A stretch of 64,000 nt of DNA from Eutypella sp. D-1 (lineage: Eukaryota > Ascomycota > Sordariomycetes > Xylariales > Diatrypaceae). Below, one piece after another: positions 13,561-28,018 of the stretch. The notes under the pieces are model-generated. The model searched no databases. It had not been told where the DNA came from and saw only the letters and a list, made by a program, of their open reading frames with translations. The stretch lies in contig JAJTTP010000010.1 of NCBI GenBank assembly GCA_023313575.1, positions 248,001 to 312,000 on the forward strand. The letters are read 5' to 3'. Position 1 is the first letter of the stretch; each line of letters begins with the position of its first letter. A program made the position numbers and the translations under genes.

Positions 13561-13627
13561 AGAGACGTAGAGACGTATAGACGTAGACGTAGACGTAGAT
13601 GTGGATGTGGATGTGGATGTAGACGTG
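13561..13627. repeat. GTAGAC / GTGGAT hexanucleotide repeat
   Basis: Tandem GTAGAC-type units pass into GTGGAT-type units and back to GTAGAC, about ten imperfect copies. It lies in the upstream region of the Whi3-like gene. Confidence 0.8.
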
Positions 13628-13769
13628 GTATGGTGGTGTGTGTGGTGGACAGCCCTGGAGTGTTGTTTTTGAGAAAGTGGGTGGTAGCGGACGTAGTGAA
13701 CTTTTTTAGCGTTACTAAGGATAAGTATCTAGATGTGAGCAATACAATTACTTCTTCTTGGGCTTCGTA

Positions 13770-13806
13770 TAATACAGTACAATATAATACAATACAATAC
13801 AATACC
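13770..13806. repeat. AATAC pentanucleotide repeat
   Basis: Short tandem of AATAC / AATAT units upstream of the Whi3-like gene, followed by CACAC. Confidence 0.75.
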
Positions 13807-14681
13807 ACACAATTGGATACAAGAATCCACGCGATACCAAAAATATACATACACACCTAGGCATATACTACTATGATAGTGATGATCGTTGCGTTGCCTC
13901 GCGACGGTCTGAGTATGGTATATTCCCTAAAGACCCAAAGTGGTTCAAAGGGTTCAAGGTTGTCTTTTTTGCCGTGTATGTGTGCGCGTGTATTTGTGTG
14001 TTTGTGTGTCTGTGGATGGGTGGGCGGGTGGATGTATGCGTGTGCGTGTATGTTGTATGTGTCTATGATGGGTGGTGGGTATAGTGAGATGTATACGACG
14101 GCAATGTAAATGCGCGACACCGATGCAGTATAATAAATGATATAGTATAATGAATGGGGATAAGTGGTTGTAGTGAAGGTGGAAGAAATGTAGCAGCAAG
14201 TAGTAAATAGTAGTACTGTATAGTACCTAAGTAAAATAAAAGTCGTGGTAGATCGAAAAGTAAGTATTTATAAGGAAATTATGAATCGATTAAAGGATAT
14301 CAAACGTTGAACATGAGAGTTAAGTTACGTAGTTAGGTTAAGTTGAGCGCCGGAGGTACAGCATCAACACCCTTATTTTTTTTCTCCTTTCTATTTGGGT
14401 TGGATTGCAATGCGACCGACGTGCCGGGTTGACGACAACGCCGACAACGACGCCGACGATAACAGTTGCGACAATACCAGGAAGGTTGCGACAGGACAGT
14501 TCAGTTGAGTTGTGCAATGAGATTAAGTTTGAACGAGCTTAATAAGAATACGTTTTTAAATGCCATATGCTGAGCATGCTCAGTAGCGTGTGATTCATAT
14601 GTAAGTAAAATAAGGTACGGACAAACTAAAATGAAATAATAGCCTTGAAAGGGATCCGATATTCGCGATGCTTGCCTGCCG

Positions 14682-14720
14682 CAGATGATGATGATGATGA
14701 TGTGGTGGTGGTGGTGATGA
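14682..14720. repeat. GAT / GTG trinucleotide repeat
   Basis: Five to six GAT units run straight into GTG units and back to GAT: a compound trinucleotide microsatellite. Confidence 0.8.
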
Positions 14721-14776
14721 TAGGTAATGATAATGATAACTTCAGGAGTTGCTGTGGGTTGATATTGGTATTGATT

Positions 14777-14833
14777 GGGTATTGGTACTGGTACTGGGTA
14801 TTGGTACTGGTACTGGGTATTGGTATTAGTGGT
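14777..14833. repeat. 19-bp minisatellite, about three copies
   Basis: The unit GGGTATTGGTACTGGTACT begins at 14777 and again at 14796, with a third, diverging copy from 14815. Exact 19-bp spacing and identical first two units show a tandem duplication. Confidence 0.85.
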
Positions 14834-15170
14834 ATAAGTTGGTATTGATGTTAACTGGACGTGGAATCTACCGGTCCACCGGTGTATTGATTGTGGGAGT
14901 GGGTGTACCAAGTACTAGCAGGGTGAGGGAGGTACACATACACATGCGCATAAGAAGTAGGTTTTACTAAGTATTCACGGGGGGTACGAAAGTTAAGATA
15001 GTATAAAAGCCAGTGGGCCTGAGTACGGAGGGTTGAACCGGGGTGTGGCAGAGTACCTACTAAGTAGGTACAGTCTAGGTAGGTAGATTGGGTTGACTCC
15101 AGGGCTACTGTACGTGGTGGGCTGCTGGGTGGGAGAAGAAGGGACGCGCGACAAACTGGAGACAATTATG

Positions 15171-18100
15171 GGGCATAAAACATAAAACACAACGACATGG
15201 TCGGTTGTTTCCTTTTGTTCTTTTTTCGGCTCGAGTGGAGGCATGCGGACGGAACCTTATGCGATTCCCAGTCAGTTCTGCCCAGTCAATCACCTGGTAG
15301 TTTCTTTATCTACAGTTCACTCATACATAGGCACTTAGCTATCTACTATGTTTCGTATGTCCGCCATTCGTTATTTCCATGGTCAGGGAAATTTAGTGGT
15401 TCAAATAGAAAAGGTTCGGGGAATTCGAAAATTTAGGGTGATGGGGGGATAGGGGGGTGGCTATGAAATTCCTCAAGTCTAAGTAGTGTCGTAATAGCTG
15501 GTGCGAAGTGTGTAACGGGATATACTAGTACCTAAGTAGGCTACGAAGTTAGGTAGTAAGGCTGGCTATATGTTAACTCCACCGCCTTTGGTGTCCTGAA
15601 GGATACCTCTACTTCTGCGACTCTCTTACAGCCTGATAATTTTAAGATCTGTTAGATGTTAGGTGATATGCCCGGACAAGTATACTGATTAATAGCAATC
15701 TAGCGCCTACTGGCAGCGAGGAGAACCCCGTGCTATCTATGGGATCTATATATAGGTAGGTAGCTAGGTGCCGGGAAACCGAAGATATATGCTGAGCTAG
15801 GGCCGGTGTAAAAAATACGATAAGTACTTACATATATCCATATAACTATAAGTATTATATGAATGGATGGATTATATATGGTCTGTTTCCCATATATGTG
15901 CACCTAAGCTGTTCCAAGTTTAGGTAGACGGGAGGAATAAAAACGGGATGAAGAAATGATTGTTCCTACCGTCTCTTAATTAATTACCCCATCACCTACC
16001 AGTATGTCCCTCTGCTCCTCCCTCCCCCAGGAAGTTTCCCTCAGAGGTTCCATATGCCATTCCCATATCCGTCTATGTACCTATGTCTAGGTTGGTGTGT
16101 GGCCAGGGTTGGTACCAGAAAAGAGGACGGTTCCTGTCAGGTTTGTTCTGGCCCAGTGAATAGGATAGTGGATGGGATGGGTGGATGCATTGGTAAGCCC
16201 TCTGACTGGTCAATCGCCGGAGATTCACAGATTAGTAGCCGCAGTTTAATGGCTTGACTAGAGTTTCCTTAGCTGCAGTAGCGCAGGTCGGGTTGGGCGG
16301 TCGAGCAGGTACGGTTCGAGGCTTAGCAACCTGAACCTAAGTACATATGTAGGTCTAGGTGTCTACCGGGCCTACCTACCTCTAGTACAAAACATATTCC
16401 AGATACTTAGTTACTTGTCCGGAGGTCAGGCTAAGTCACGAATACATAGCAGCGCTGCTCGTTAAAGGGTTTCACCGCGCGCCCATATGTACCTACCTGG
16501 GTTCTCCATGTACAGGCTGCGCGTGCGCGGTACTTCCAATGCTTCCAGGTTTATCGCAAGCTGGCAGCGGCAACGATGCAGGTGGGCTGGGCTGGGGAGC
16601 GGAGCGGAAGGGAGAAAGGGAGAGGCGTACTTAAGCTCCCGCCAAAGAAAACCGTATCATGTCTAGCACCAAATCCAGTACGGAAAGAAAGAAAGGAATA
16701 AAAAAAGTGAACCCTGGGAGGGACGAGCGACATAAAACAAGACCAAAAGAATGAAATAAAATAAAGTTAAGAGCGATCGCCCACCGATTCCAAGATTGTG
16801 TGATGCGCACCGTCCCTGCGATCCCAGAAAAGTTGCGCTAAATCGAGCGCCTGCCCAGTATTATATGGGCTATCCAATATACATTTCCAGGGTCACAATA
16901 TCCATATCCAATACCCATATTCATATGCCTCTCGAAACGTGCTTCCCAACCTGCAAGATCTTAATCTACATCCATCCATCCATCCATTCATGGATAGGAT
17001 GGTTTCGGTAAGGGGTACGGGAGTATCTGAGATGCTCATTAACCATGACGGTAAGTGATAGGTAGGGGAGAGACCGTATTCTTCTATACCGATACTTCTG
17101 GCCACCTTAATAGGTAACTTGCCCGCATCTATGGATCTAAATACAGCAGTTTACGGGTCACACATACATGTGACGATGCAGAAGATATCCACCTGCACCT
17201 ATAGAGTTCAGGTAGGAAAGGTAGGTCCATACCTCGTCCATCTACGCGAGTGCTTCCAGTGGTGGCGCGCACCGTACATATGCCCAGCCTGCCTCTGCGC
17301 AGCTACCCACATGTGCCCAGGTAGCTAGCTAGCCTACCTACGTGCCTCTTACGTGCATCCTGAAAACCCTAGTTCTATTACCAAAGACAGGCAGGCAGGC
17401 AGTCAACTTAACAGACCAACGGCGGACGCATGCTATGCTCCCGATTGTCAGAGCAGAAGGGATGAGGGAAAACTCTAGTGTGTGTATGTGTATATATATA
17501 TTTGTATATGGAGCAAGGACAGGAAGGCATAGAGCACCCAAAGCTGCCCAGTTGCCTGCCTGGTATGGAACTTGGGCGGGAAGGGGGGAGGGCTAGGCAT
17601 GCAGAACCTTACTTGCGGTATTGTCTACATGCTTAATGTATCGCCAAACCTAACTAGGATGTACGCGTACACAAACAACGAAAATGGTACTCTGACTAAA
17701 ACTACCGACCGTGATGGTTAGTACCTAATGTAGGTACGGAGTACTATACCGATATGTAGAGACAGCACGCTATCCCCTAGGCAGTCAGGGTGGGAGGTTT
17801 TGGTGCATCATATGTAGCCCTGGAGTGGTGGGTTTGCTTGGAAGTGGGGTGGGGTCCCAGGACAGTCGAAGAGGACTGGGTCTGGACTTCCAGGTTGGAT
17901 GGGCTCGGGGTGGATACGTACCTTAGATAGGTGCTGGGGGTGTTTTCCAACCTGTTCCAGGTTGGTTTGGTTTGTCGATTGATGACAGGTACGTACCTCT
18001 CAAGCCCTCGATCCCCATTCGCCCATCAAGACCAGAAACAAGAACGTTTTAGCTTGAAGAGTTTTAGCGCCAAATGCATGCATTTTAGTTTATTGTTAGA

Positions 18101-21100
18101 AGGGAGGGAGAACCCTGAGACGTTGAAAGAGGAAAAAGGGCATCCGTAAAAACGACCCAAGACAGGGTAGGGTGGCAGCTTTTTAAAGGGTGGGTAGGAG
18201 CTGGACTAGCAGACTGCTAAAGTAGCCAGTTAAGGGAGGGAGATGTTAGAAAGGGAGAGAGAAGAGAGAAAAGGGGGGGGAGGGAGAATGGGGAAGAAAA
18301 GGGGATAAGGTGTGAAGGGGTAAAATAAGGGTTCCCAATGAGAATAAGTAGACGGATAGAGAGGAGAGGGCAAAACTGTTGTCCATTCCAACTGTTCTGG
18401 TTCCATAATCGCATCGATCTGAGTCCGTCTCGATCCCAGATCATTGCATGTGCCGAGGATCACAGAAACCTACCATCGGTACCGTGTTTTCCCACTTGGT
18501 CCCGACTAGGTAGTGTGTACCAAGGGTATCCATATGATTTGCACCGGGCCCTAGGCATCTCTAAGTCTCTAACCTACCGCTACCTACTTACCAGGTCTAG
18601 TACTTATTTTCTACCTACGTAAGACGCCGTAGACAAAGTCAGTTGCTTCCAACCCTAGAGCTTATATATCATTGGGCGTCGGGAGAAGCACGTCAGGATA
18701 CTAAGTCATCTCATACTACTATGGTATCAGGCAGAAGTCATAGTAGGTATGTCATCGAAAACACCTCGTAGACCAGACCTCGAAGCACTCACTGTCATTG
18801 GATATGCTAGGCAACCTGAGATAGAGTGCCTACAATACTGACATCCATTCACACAACCCCCACCTCCTACCTACGTACTGCAGAGTGTATATATCTCACA
18901 AGTAGTCCCCTTCGAGGGTGCGTAGTGCATGATAGGTTGCATGATGATGCATATCTAGGTTGCATCTCGGCGAGCTCGAGATGGGATGGGTGCGGCGTGC
19001 TATGTTGTGTACCGAGTGATTTCCTATATGCATGCAGGCCAAGTGAAAAGGCAACCAGATAGGAGCTAGATAGGAGGAGGTGGGAAGCAAAGAGGAAGAA
19101 AGGATGGGGGATGCCTTATCCACACCCACCTTACACACCCCCCGAAATTCTAGTTCCCTTCTTCAATGGCGGGCGGGCGGGATGGATACGTGCACGGTCC
19201 GTGTAGACCCGAGAGGCCTACATATATTAACTGCATGCTGCAGCTAGCATGTCCTGTGCGAATAAATCCTACCTAAGTACGGATCCTTGTGGGAGGGGAA
19301 AGGAGTGAGGGGGGCAGGGAACGGTTGGATAAGCGTACGGCTGCCGTGCGACAAGCAAGGCTCCTTTGCTCTACAGGACATGATGACAGAAACCTCGGAT
19401 ACGGGTTATCGAAGAGGGACCTTGGAAGTGTCACCGGCGATCGCGCTCTGATCCTGATCCCGATGAGATAGATCCAGAGTTAAGGTTGGCTAAAACATCC
19501 CTATTCCTCTTAGCGTGCGAACGGTCTTGAGGCTTTTTCTGCTTCCCTCTCTCCCCGACGCCAATCATCACCAGCCCCTATTCTCCTCTTCACGTGGCCC
19601 GACAGCCTTGAACAGCTGTCACTTGATCAAGATATACTTAAACATACCTACATGTAGGTGTTAATAAGCTTTGGTTACTTAGGTGGGTAGATATACCGAC
19701 TTGTATCGGTTTCGGTTAGATTTGGGAGCCTGAGGTATATTCCCCAGACAATGCCCCCCCCCCCCCCTCCACCCCTTCCTAATTCTAGACCCCTCTCCTA
19801 GTGCCAAAATAATATATTCTTAACCGTATGTGGATGTAAGTGCTAGTAGAAATATGATAGTAAAGAGTAATTGATATTTGTTTACATGAGGTAGATGGAT
19901 ATTGATATTGGAAACATATCATTCCTTCAAGTTGAATACATTGGTATTATTGGTTGGTAGGTGAAGAGTAATACCGGTGTCCCTTGACGATGATGCTGAC
20001 CGTCCCCCACCAGTTCAAAATACATGCTCGTTCCGGGCAGCCCGATTAGCGTTTCTCGCTTCTTAATACAGGACTTCATTGTTTCATGGTATTTGGTTGA
20101 CAGCATACCCATCCAGCTCCGTATGAGTTAACAAAGTTGTCCGTAGGCCACTTCATCGGTTTGTATGATTATATTAATGCTAGTTCTCAATCCAAATGGC
20201 CTAGAACAAGCTGGCCATGGTGGTATCTATGCAAGAAGTAGGACTAGTCGATAAGGAGGACGGCTATGCCCGTGTCTCAAGTGAAATGGACAATTATTGC
20301 TGTTCGCTCGAATCACGCTATGTAGGAGGGCATACCTCCCCCTTTTAATACCCCCTTCCTTTTCGTCACAAAGATGAAAATAGCATCCGTCGTAGAGGCG
20401 TCAGTAATCTAGCGGCGGTTATGCATACTCGAGTCATCAATTGTATCGCGTCAATTGCGTAGCGAAGACCACCGTCTTCCCTTCAAGTTCGAGAATGGGC
20501 AATCGAAAAGGCCTTGGCCTGCTCATATTTCATTTGACCCTTGAACGGCAAGGACCGAGGAGAAATGTCGACAGGTCGGCGGGAAATGGCAGTTATACCA
20601 GCTTAATATGCGCGCAACCTCACGTGTAAGTAGCATGTTGCCATTCGCTCGATAGCTATCTGCCTATCTATCTACGCTTCGCTGACACCTTCATCCTAGT
20701 TAGGGCCGGTGAGGGGGTATGATCATTAAGGTGCGTCGCACCTCGGTGTGCGTGAGATGCCATCTAGTGGCATCAACAGGTATCCCACGTCTACATTTAT
20801 TGATACGGGGTTTCACACCCAATAAAACGACACGCTTCTCCTCTGACATTTATGCGGGTACATCTTCAATTCACGCCTTCTACCTCCTTGGCAACTTCTC
20901 CCACGTGTCTTTTATACCTGCGAGTATCGGCACTTAGAGAGCTTCTCCCTGCAAGTCGACTCAGGGAATCTTCGGGTCCGGAATATGTATAGGGAGGGTC
21001 TCCCATCTCGACTCACCCTTGCACACTTCTCACTGGGTCTCTTATTATAGGTGTGCATTCACCCCTTTCCCTCACCGCCCCGACCATATCATGTTCGTAC

Positions 21101-24100
21101 GATGTATAATAGAACTTCATAGGTAATTGCGTGCTGCGCGTGCTTTTTTTTCGGCATCTTCGTGGATGCGCTGATGCATCAGAGTACTCAGGAATGAAAT
21201 CCAGCTGATCATGATGATAACACCTACATATCCGGATCTCATACCGACCGTTGTAGCGACGCAGCCAAGGAAGCAGGGCGTCAGACGGTGGCGGCAGACT
21301 GTCACAGCACGTAACAGCCTATAGCAGGACGTTAGAAGACATATCCTGGGGCATAGCCTATCACGTTGGCCACCTAGGCAGAGAATAGGCTCAAGCCATA
21401 ATCCAAGCCATAATGTCTCACCTCGCCCGCGATCGATCGTTCTCTACTACTTATCGTGTAACACATATATAGGTAGTTGGGGGACCTGGGTAACTCAAGC
21501 AAAAGACTGGGATCCGTCGGACGATGACCTCAACTATACGTAGTATAAGCGAGCACTATATATCACGTGCAGCGGCGTCGAATCAGCGGTCTTGGAATAT
21601 TTAGAGGTGGAAAAGAGTAGCCCGTCTCAACCCTACTCTGCTACTTTAGAGTCTCGCCAATCAGAAGACTTATCTATCACTGCCCCTCCTAACGTTTCAC
21701 TTATTTTTCTCCTTTTCACCTACCTCCATCGACTTGCCCACCGAAGGAACGAAAGGAGCTTCATAAGGCTTGAGAACACCTTTGAATGTGCCGTGGAGTA
21801 ATGCATTAGACTTGGAAGTGTGCAAGATGCAGCTATCTTGTCCGTGCGGGTCAATTACTACGTATATATACGCACACCTATATACATAGTAGGACCTGTC
21901 GATCCCCGGCGGTGCCTTGACAGGCAGAATAGGTGGGCCCTTGGGACTCCAATACCGAAAACAACCCCCTGCAACATGCATGGTGGGAGAGATGCAGCCA
22001 GCCCGGAAGTCCCAAGGGAAACCATGTCTCGACAGCCCAACATGGCCAAGAGACTGTGCGGGGTATGGGTGGTCTGGTCGTGCTGTCAATTGTCTATCTG
22101 GTGTAGGGCCCATTCCGAGAGCGACCTAGGTAGTTCCGATGTAGTTTTGTTCAAAGCTTCACCTGCTGTTCCTTACCCCCGCTCTATCGCATTGCGACCC
22201 CCCCATCCGAAGAACAGCGAGAGAGCTGTGTGAGGCTTCAGACACAGGGTTTATCTTGTTCCCCTCGCTCATCTTAAAACAAAGCATTGCTGTTTCAAAC
22301 TGGTGTCGGGCTCCCCGATGTAGAAAAGGGGGTTTGCTCAGAATATAGGCACATTCTTATCCAGGTATCGCTCCAATGGCTAAGCATCTCTCAACTGAGA
22401 AAGACGGGTGACTAGTCACTTTCCGAATCCTATTCGGCTGTCGTCCACTTACGTACATACGTTTATTCGCTAAAGCAGAACCACAAGGACTTCCTAGTGC
22501 TCGGCCGCGGCTTAATTCATTGAGAACTTCGTTGTGATCTCAGTTGGTGTCTCCCTCTTCATCTCCAACTGAGGACAAGTGGTCGCGAGAGGTAACAAAT
22601 GCCCCCTTGGGGATAAAGCCCCCACTCCCCCCTTCCCTCTTGCGGTGCCCACCTCTTGGCATACCGCCTATAACGGGCCTCACAAACCAACCTTTGTGGC
22701 TTAGGAGTGGGTAAGAAGTGCACATTCGCAGGGTGGAGAGCGGCTGAATGAGGAGTCGGCAAGTTAGTTAGGTGCGCATTGTAAGCCCCGGGCACCCGCA
22801 GAAACATTTCATCTGTACTCGCGCGTCCTGGTGCCTACCTACCTGGCATCAGTTTCAGAGCAATCTGCGTAGCTGACCAAGGTCACGTTGTACGGCCGAC
22901 GGAGCGACAATGATGGGCATGTCATAGTTAGGATTATATTCGCAAGTACATGCTCTATACTTACCCGTCTGGTGCATACGGATATAGACGGCGCGGAAAC
23001 TAACTAGGTGCCATCGTTCAGCGAGCCCAGCCGCTCGGGAGACGACCGCACGCCCCCCCCCCCTCCTCTCCCCCACGAGCGGCTGGAAAAGCCCGATGTG
23101 AAACTCGACACTACCCTACCTATCTAGAAACCTTCCAGATCGGCGCTGTGTTCAAGTTGCTTGGCCGTGTACGGCAGCGCGGTATCCCGTCTCCAATTCA
23201 CGGCGGCCAAGGCCTGCGCGGTACTTAATCCACGCCTCTAATATTTCCAATATAGACGCCTATAGTTGGTGCCCAGCGCCTGGCCGTCTACCTTACACTA
23301 TAACATGCTGACGCACTGTTCTTTCTTTTACCTCCTTTGCTTTATGGCTTCTCCCCCTTCATCTACGCCCACGCAAGGACTCGCGCCTTACCGCTCCTCA
23401 AGGCACGTGTTACGCGGGGAATACCGGTACGCCAGGAAGGGCCATGTGCGGTAAGGCACCAATTCCTACTTGGGTACTCAAGTAGGCAGGACAGGGAAAC
23501 GTACAAGGGCATGCTACCTAGGCAATACTATCTCCTCTATTACATATCTAGGTGCCGATACCGTCTCTAGCGCAACCGCCTCTCTTTCCGCTAGTTTATA
23601 TGTGCATAGAGCGTGATCAAAGGTATAACTATGACCCCTTCCAGCTAATATTTGGGGCCCGTCCAGTTATATTTACCGTGAAGATAGACAGCGGTCAGTT
23701 GGATACGCAACAGAGACGGAGACAATACGTAGTAACTGGTCTTGCCCGGTAGGAACCGATTTGGAGAAACCTACCGCACCCCCTTCTTTACACACCCCAC
23801 CTAAACCCGGGGGACCGCTGTCCAACATCCGTAGCGCTTACTTAACCCAAGTTGTCTTTATGCACATGCATCCTGCCCAACGGTTAGCGACGTCGCTACA
23901 CAGTAGTCAGGCCGGGCCAGGCAACTTAGGGAGGAAGCGTGCCAATAACTGCTATAACTATAACGACATACGCGAATTAGTGACATATGTACGCAACGTG
24001 ATATAACTGTAAAAGGTCACTTGGCTACCTACTTGTTCGGTTTTCATAGGAGACACAACCCTTTTCGGTGTGATTACTCAAGTTCATGACTCGCTGACCT

Positions 24101-27100
24101 CATTCGTACAATCGTTGACAAGGGAGTTTGACAGCCAACCCATGTGCTGTAAAACAGGGACATTGGCTGCTTTTGAACACCCGCTGCAACCTCAATATTC
24201 TGTAGCGCCGGCCCGCGTGTTCTCACAGTCACATGTTTTGGAGCGTCGATACTGGAGATAGTCTAGAACATTGAGGTAGCGCTAGATACCTATGTATTTA
24301 CGTAGATACTAAATAATCCGGCCGAGATACTGATGATCAGCACTCCGAAGCACTACATATTCCCTCCCGGATCCCTCCCTAGTCTCATTGAGTCCTAGAT
24401 TTCCTAATACCTGCCGACAGATCTAGCGCCAGGAACGGGGACGAATCCTGGCTGATACGCCCGCCCGTGATGCCTCTTCGCGCCCCGCCCTAGCTCACAC
24501 GGTAGTTACCCAGCACTGCGGTAGCTGTCAACTCAGAAGGTCGAGAACACGTCTCAACATCTCGTATCCGACATGAAGTATTTGGAATGATGGTTGACCC
24601 CAGACCCTACAATGCGTCCCGGCGCCACCAGCCCGTCTCCGCGGCAGGGCCAGTTGCCTTACAAACATCACGATAATTCCCGATACTTAGCTCCTTTATT
24701 AGGTAGGCCACCGTTCCGAACTTTCCGCACCCTCTTCCTCCAGCTCTTCTCCAGCGGCAACCGCGTTATCCTTCTTCACCTCAATTTTTGCGACGCCATC
24801 CTTGTGCAGTGTGTATTGACGACCATGCCTAGGTAACTAGTGAATCTGCGAGTCGGAGGGTGGCCGGAAACTATTCGCTTCCTGAACAAGTTAGGGTTGC
24901 GAATAAGATCAAGCATATTGACCTTGTAGGAGGTTTGCGCTAGCATACGTAGCGGCCATCCATCCTGAATCGTGATGAGACATCTCGCTTACCATCGCCT
25001 ACCTACTCTCATTCTCTCCCGCGGAAGCCCGGCGGCATTTTACTCCGCCGCGGCGGATGCGCCTACGAGCGCAAAGCACGGCACGGCATTTATCGGGTTC
25101 CGTCTGGACTACGCCATCATTTGCACTTCTGTTGGTAGTCTGCCACCGTCAACATGTTATGTCTAACATTGGGGGATTAGAATCCTATATGACGGGGAAA
25201 TAATGGACATGTCCTGCCAGCCTCGTAAGAGAACCTTAAGGGATACCCTCGTGATAGCGTAATAGCAGGCGGTATTGGGGAAACATATGGTGCCCTCGAC
25301 AAATAGAAAGCACTATGGCTCTCTCCGCTGAACATCACCTGACGACCGCCAAAGCGGCGCCGAATAGCCGTTGGAGTAGTGAACGAGGCCGAGGGTCGGA
25401 GGTGGATAGCGCTGGTAGCTCTCCCCCATTTGAGCGCCGGGTCTCCAAGTCCACACCTATTCTACTTTCCTTAGGAGCCTCCCTTTTCATCCACCACCCC
25501 GCCTCCGCCACCAACGATCAGATGTGACGAACTGTGGTACCTGAGATCCGGTGCTGCAAGGCCCCGATTCGGCAGTCACACAGGCGCTTCCGGCCTGCTG
25601 GCTTCGCCTCGACGTCTAGGGTCTCACCTCAGCCCCACCTTGAGATCGAAAAGTCGTGACCAAGACCGAGGAGTTGATTACGAGGTCCCCAACAGCACTT
25701 CTTCATCCAGGACCACGAGCGCTGACTTGATCAATTGCGTGCCGTAGATAACCGCGGAAACCTTTCACACATTGTAGCTAATTATGAAGAAGGTTTCTAT
25801 GTAGACCTCGTTATTCTACAGTCTGTACGTACATTTAGCTACGTACCAAAGTCAGCACTGCTCGCGGATCATGGACACATCGCTATGCAGCCGTCGTCAA
25901 GCGGCTTGGCAAACTAAGACTACCTCGTCGCACTCACTCACATCACGTTCATTCCGTCCTACCCCTCCTCTCATCTTTCTCATAAAGGTACTTGCTTCAT
26001 CATCGGACTCTTCACGTATCCGGTTGACTTTAGAAACAGGAAATACTACGAATATACGATGGGGAGGTAATAGGGCCGACAATCATCTATAATCTCGGTC
26101 ATGTGCAATTTCATTGTCTTTGTCCCTTTCTTGCCCTCGACGATCTCTACGTAGCGACTAAAAGAGTAGTAACGAATGATCCTCACTTTGAGAACCACAG
26201 GGCTGAGCTTAGCGCGCAACGTGGCGCGCAGGGTTACATGCGTGCGCGCCCCTGGACCACGGTACTTCAAAGCCATAACTCTAGTTACCATAGCACGTAC
26301 GCGCTATAAATTGCGGGCATAGCGTCCCACTGACAAGTCCACTTAGTAAGGGCAGCGACAGCTTGGCTCTAGGCCTAGAACTCAACGAATCTTCAGCCCT
26401 ACCTGCCCACTCACTAATAACTAATTGCCTGAAGTCCTCTGATCACATAATCTTGTCAGTCGCCGATTTATGGTTGATCGGCGGGATCACTCATCAAGCT
26501 TAAATGTAAGATGTTTATACACAATATGACGTATATGTGGCTCATAAGGACGCATTACTCCGATGCTAAGTGTAATCCGGGGAGACGGGCGGCGCTTCTT
26601 TGTGGCAACAAAGCCAGGGTGTGCGAGGAGTAATTCCTGCGTTACCTGCCTCTTCTGGTGTTAGATAGCTTGATTTACTACATAATCCACCTTCTCACTG
26701 CCTCGAAGGGTGGATAAAGTGATCCACGGCCCCTACACTATTGTTTTTATCCCCAAGTCGCTTGCGGCCGCCGTCGGGAAGTCTAGGCACTATCTTGTGT
26801 CTAATTTGTTCGTTATGCCGAAGTCCTCTTACCTTGACGCGCAGTCCCGGCCGGGGAAACGGGGCAATGCATCCATATTTCCTTCCGCCCATGTATCCGA
26901 GCCCAGCCGGGACCCCCTTTGGAAGTTTGTGCGGCTTCCTAGGAGCTGACTGGCTGACGCTACGAACTGAGGGGTCGCAGCCGAATACGACTGATTAATA
27001 CCAGGAAGTCACATGTCGTTTCTCATCTTATTCGAATATGGCCTTGTTTGTTTGGTACTGTGTCTATTGGATGAGTTGTCTCGTTGTGAATATAATAGGG

Positions 27101-28018
27101 GCCCATGGGCGGGAAGCGTTTATTAGATGTACCTACGCGATAGCATGTGATCGCGACTGACGTTATGCACATAGCTAGCCTCATGGCAGAACACTTTGTT
27201 GCCTTTGGGAATGTTGCTCGACATATGTGGTTTTAAGTATCACTCTCGAGCTCTTTTCTTCCGAGTGACGTATTACATAAAACACCATACTGGGATACCT
27301 AGGCATACAACTCGGTCGCTCTCGAGGTTTCCAAGGTCTGTTTGGGATGCAATGCAGACAAGCACGGTGTATACACCTGTATTAAGGTGGATTGAATACA
27401 AATCTTGAAGTTTCGACCTTCTTGGCAGGTAGCAGAAGGGCAAGAGAAAGAGGATGGTAAGGGAGGCCGGTCGGCAACGTCGACAAGCAGGATAGGTCCC
27501 TACACGCTTTGTAAATATGTGAAAATAAATATGAGCCTTGATAGCAGCTTCTTCTGTGAAAGTACATTTTATGATAGCCATTAACAAGTGATGTCAACGA
27601 AGTCACGAGGGAGAGGAAGGTAAAAATTATAGAAAGAACGAGGAAGACTGGGAAGGATCGTCCACTTGTCAGCCTACGGCGTTTGCTACTCGCCTAGGTA
27701 GCCGCCAATAAGGTATCTTGTTATAACCGAATTGGCAATTTCAACCTGAGCTTTTCCGGCCCTTCCCTGCCTGTATATCGTGAATGAGTCGAACTTGCCG
27801 TGTATGTCATGTAATTGTAAACGATACAGTGTGGTCAGCCAACCATGTTTCCGATAAAGAGGATATATGTCACTGGAATAAAGACTCTTTGCGGGTTTCC
27901 ATAATCTCTAGAACTACCACTTTCGAGTCTAAGACTTGAAAGTCGCTGAATCCATTCGCTCTCCTCACAGATAGAGACTGTTATGCTTCGCGTTTGATCG
28001 TTAGGGCAAATACACGAG
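15171..28018. other. Gene desert of about 12.8 kb
   Basis: I read all frames here and found no stretch with recognisable domains, coding-like composition over more than about 80 codons, or a chain of splice-linked frames. Base composition is mixed rather than strongly AT-rich, and there are many short TAGGTA / ACCTAC runs. A 14-base C run lies at 19754-19767 and an 11-base C run near 23053-23063. No transposase, reverse transcriptase, tRNA or 5S rRNA signature was recognised. Old, degraded repeats cannot be excluded. Confidence 0.5.
19754..19767. repeat. Poly-C homopolymer (14 C)
   Basis: Run of 14 consecutive C residues, followed by CT-rich sequence. Length in the assembly may be unreliable. 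Confidence 0.9.

Larger units (their letters stand above)
13028..15170 (-). promoter_or_regulatory. Long upstream region / probable leader of the Whi3-like gene
   Basis: The plus strand here is markedly purine- and G/T-rich, so a minus-strand transcript would be rich in C, A and T, as is common in long 5' leaders of filamentous-fungal polarity and cell-cycle genes. It contains several simple repeats (listed separately) and a TACCTAGGTA-type palindrome near 13481. No open frame shows protein motifs. Whether the whole 2 kb is transcribed, or contains an intron, cannot be told from sequence alone; candidate acceptors such as CTTATAG lie just upstream of the start codon. Confidence 0.35.

Noticed and set aside
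14682..14833. Repeat cluster considered as a CRISPR-like array
   Set aside because: Units are directly tandem without spacers, in a eukaryotic genome; these are ordinary micro- and minisatellites.
16300..16330. GGTTCGAGG stretch resembling a tRNA B box
   Set aside because: No matching A box, anticodon arm or acceptor pairing around it. Other TTCGA sites in the window also fail.
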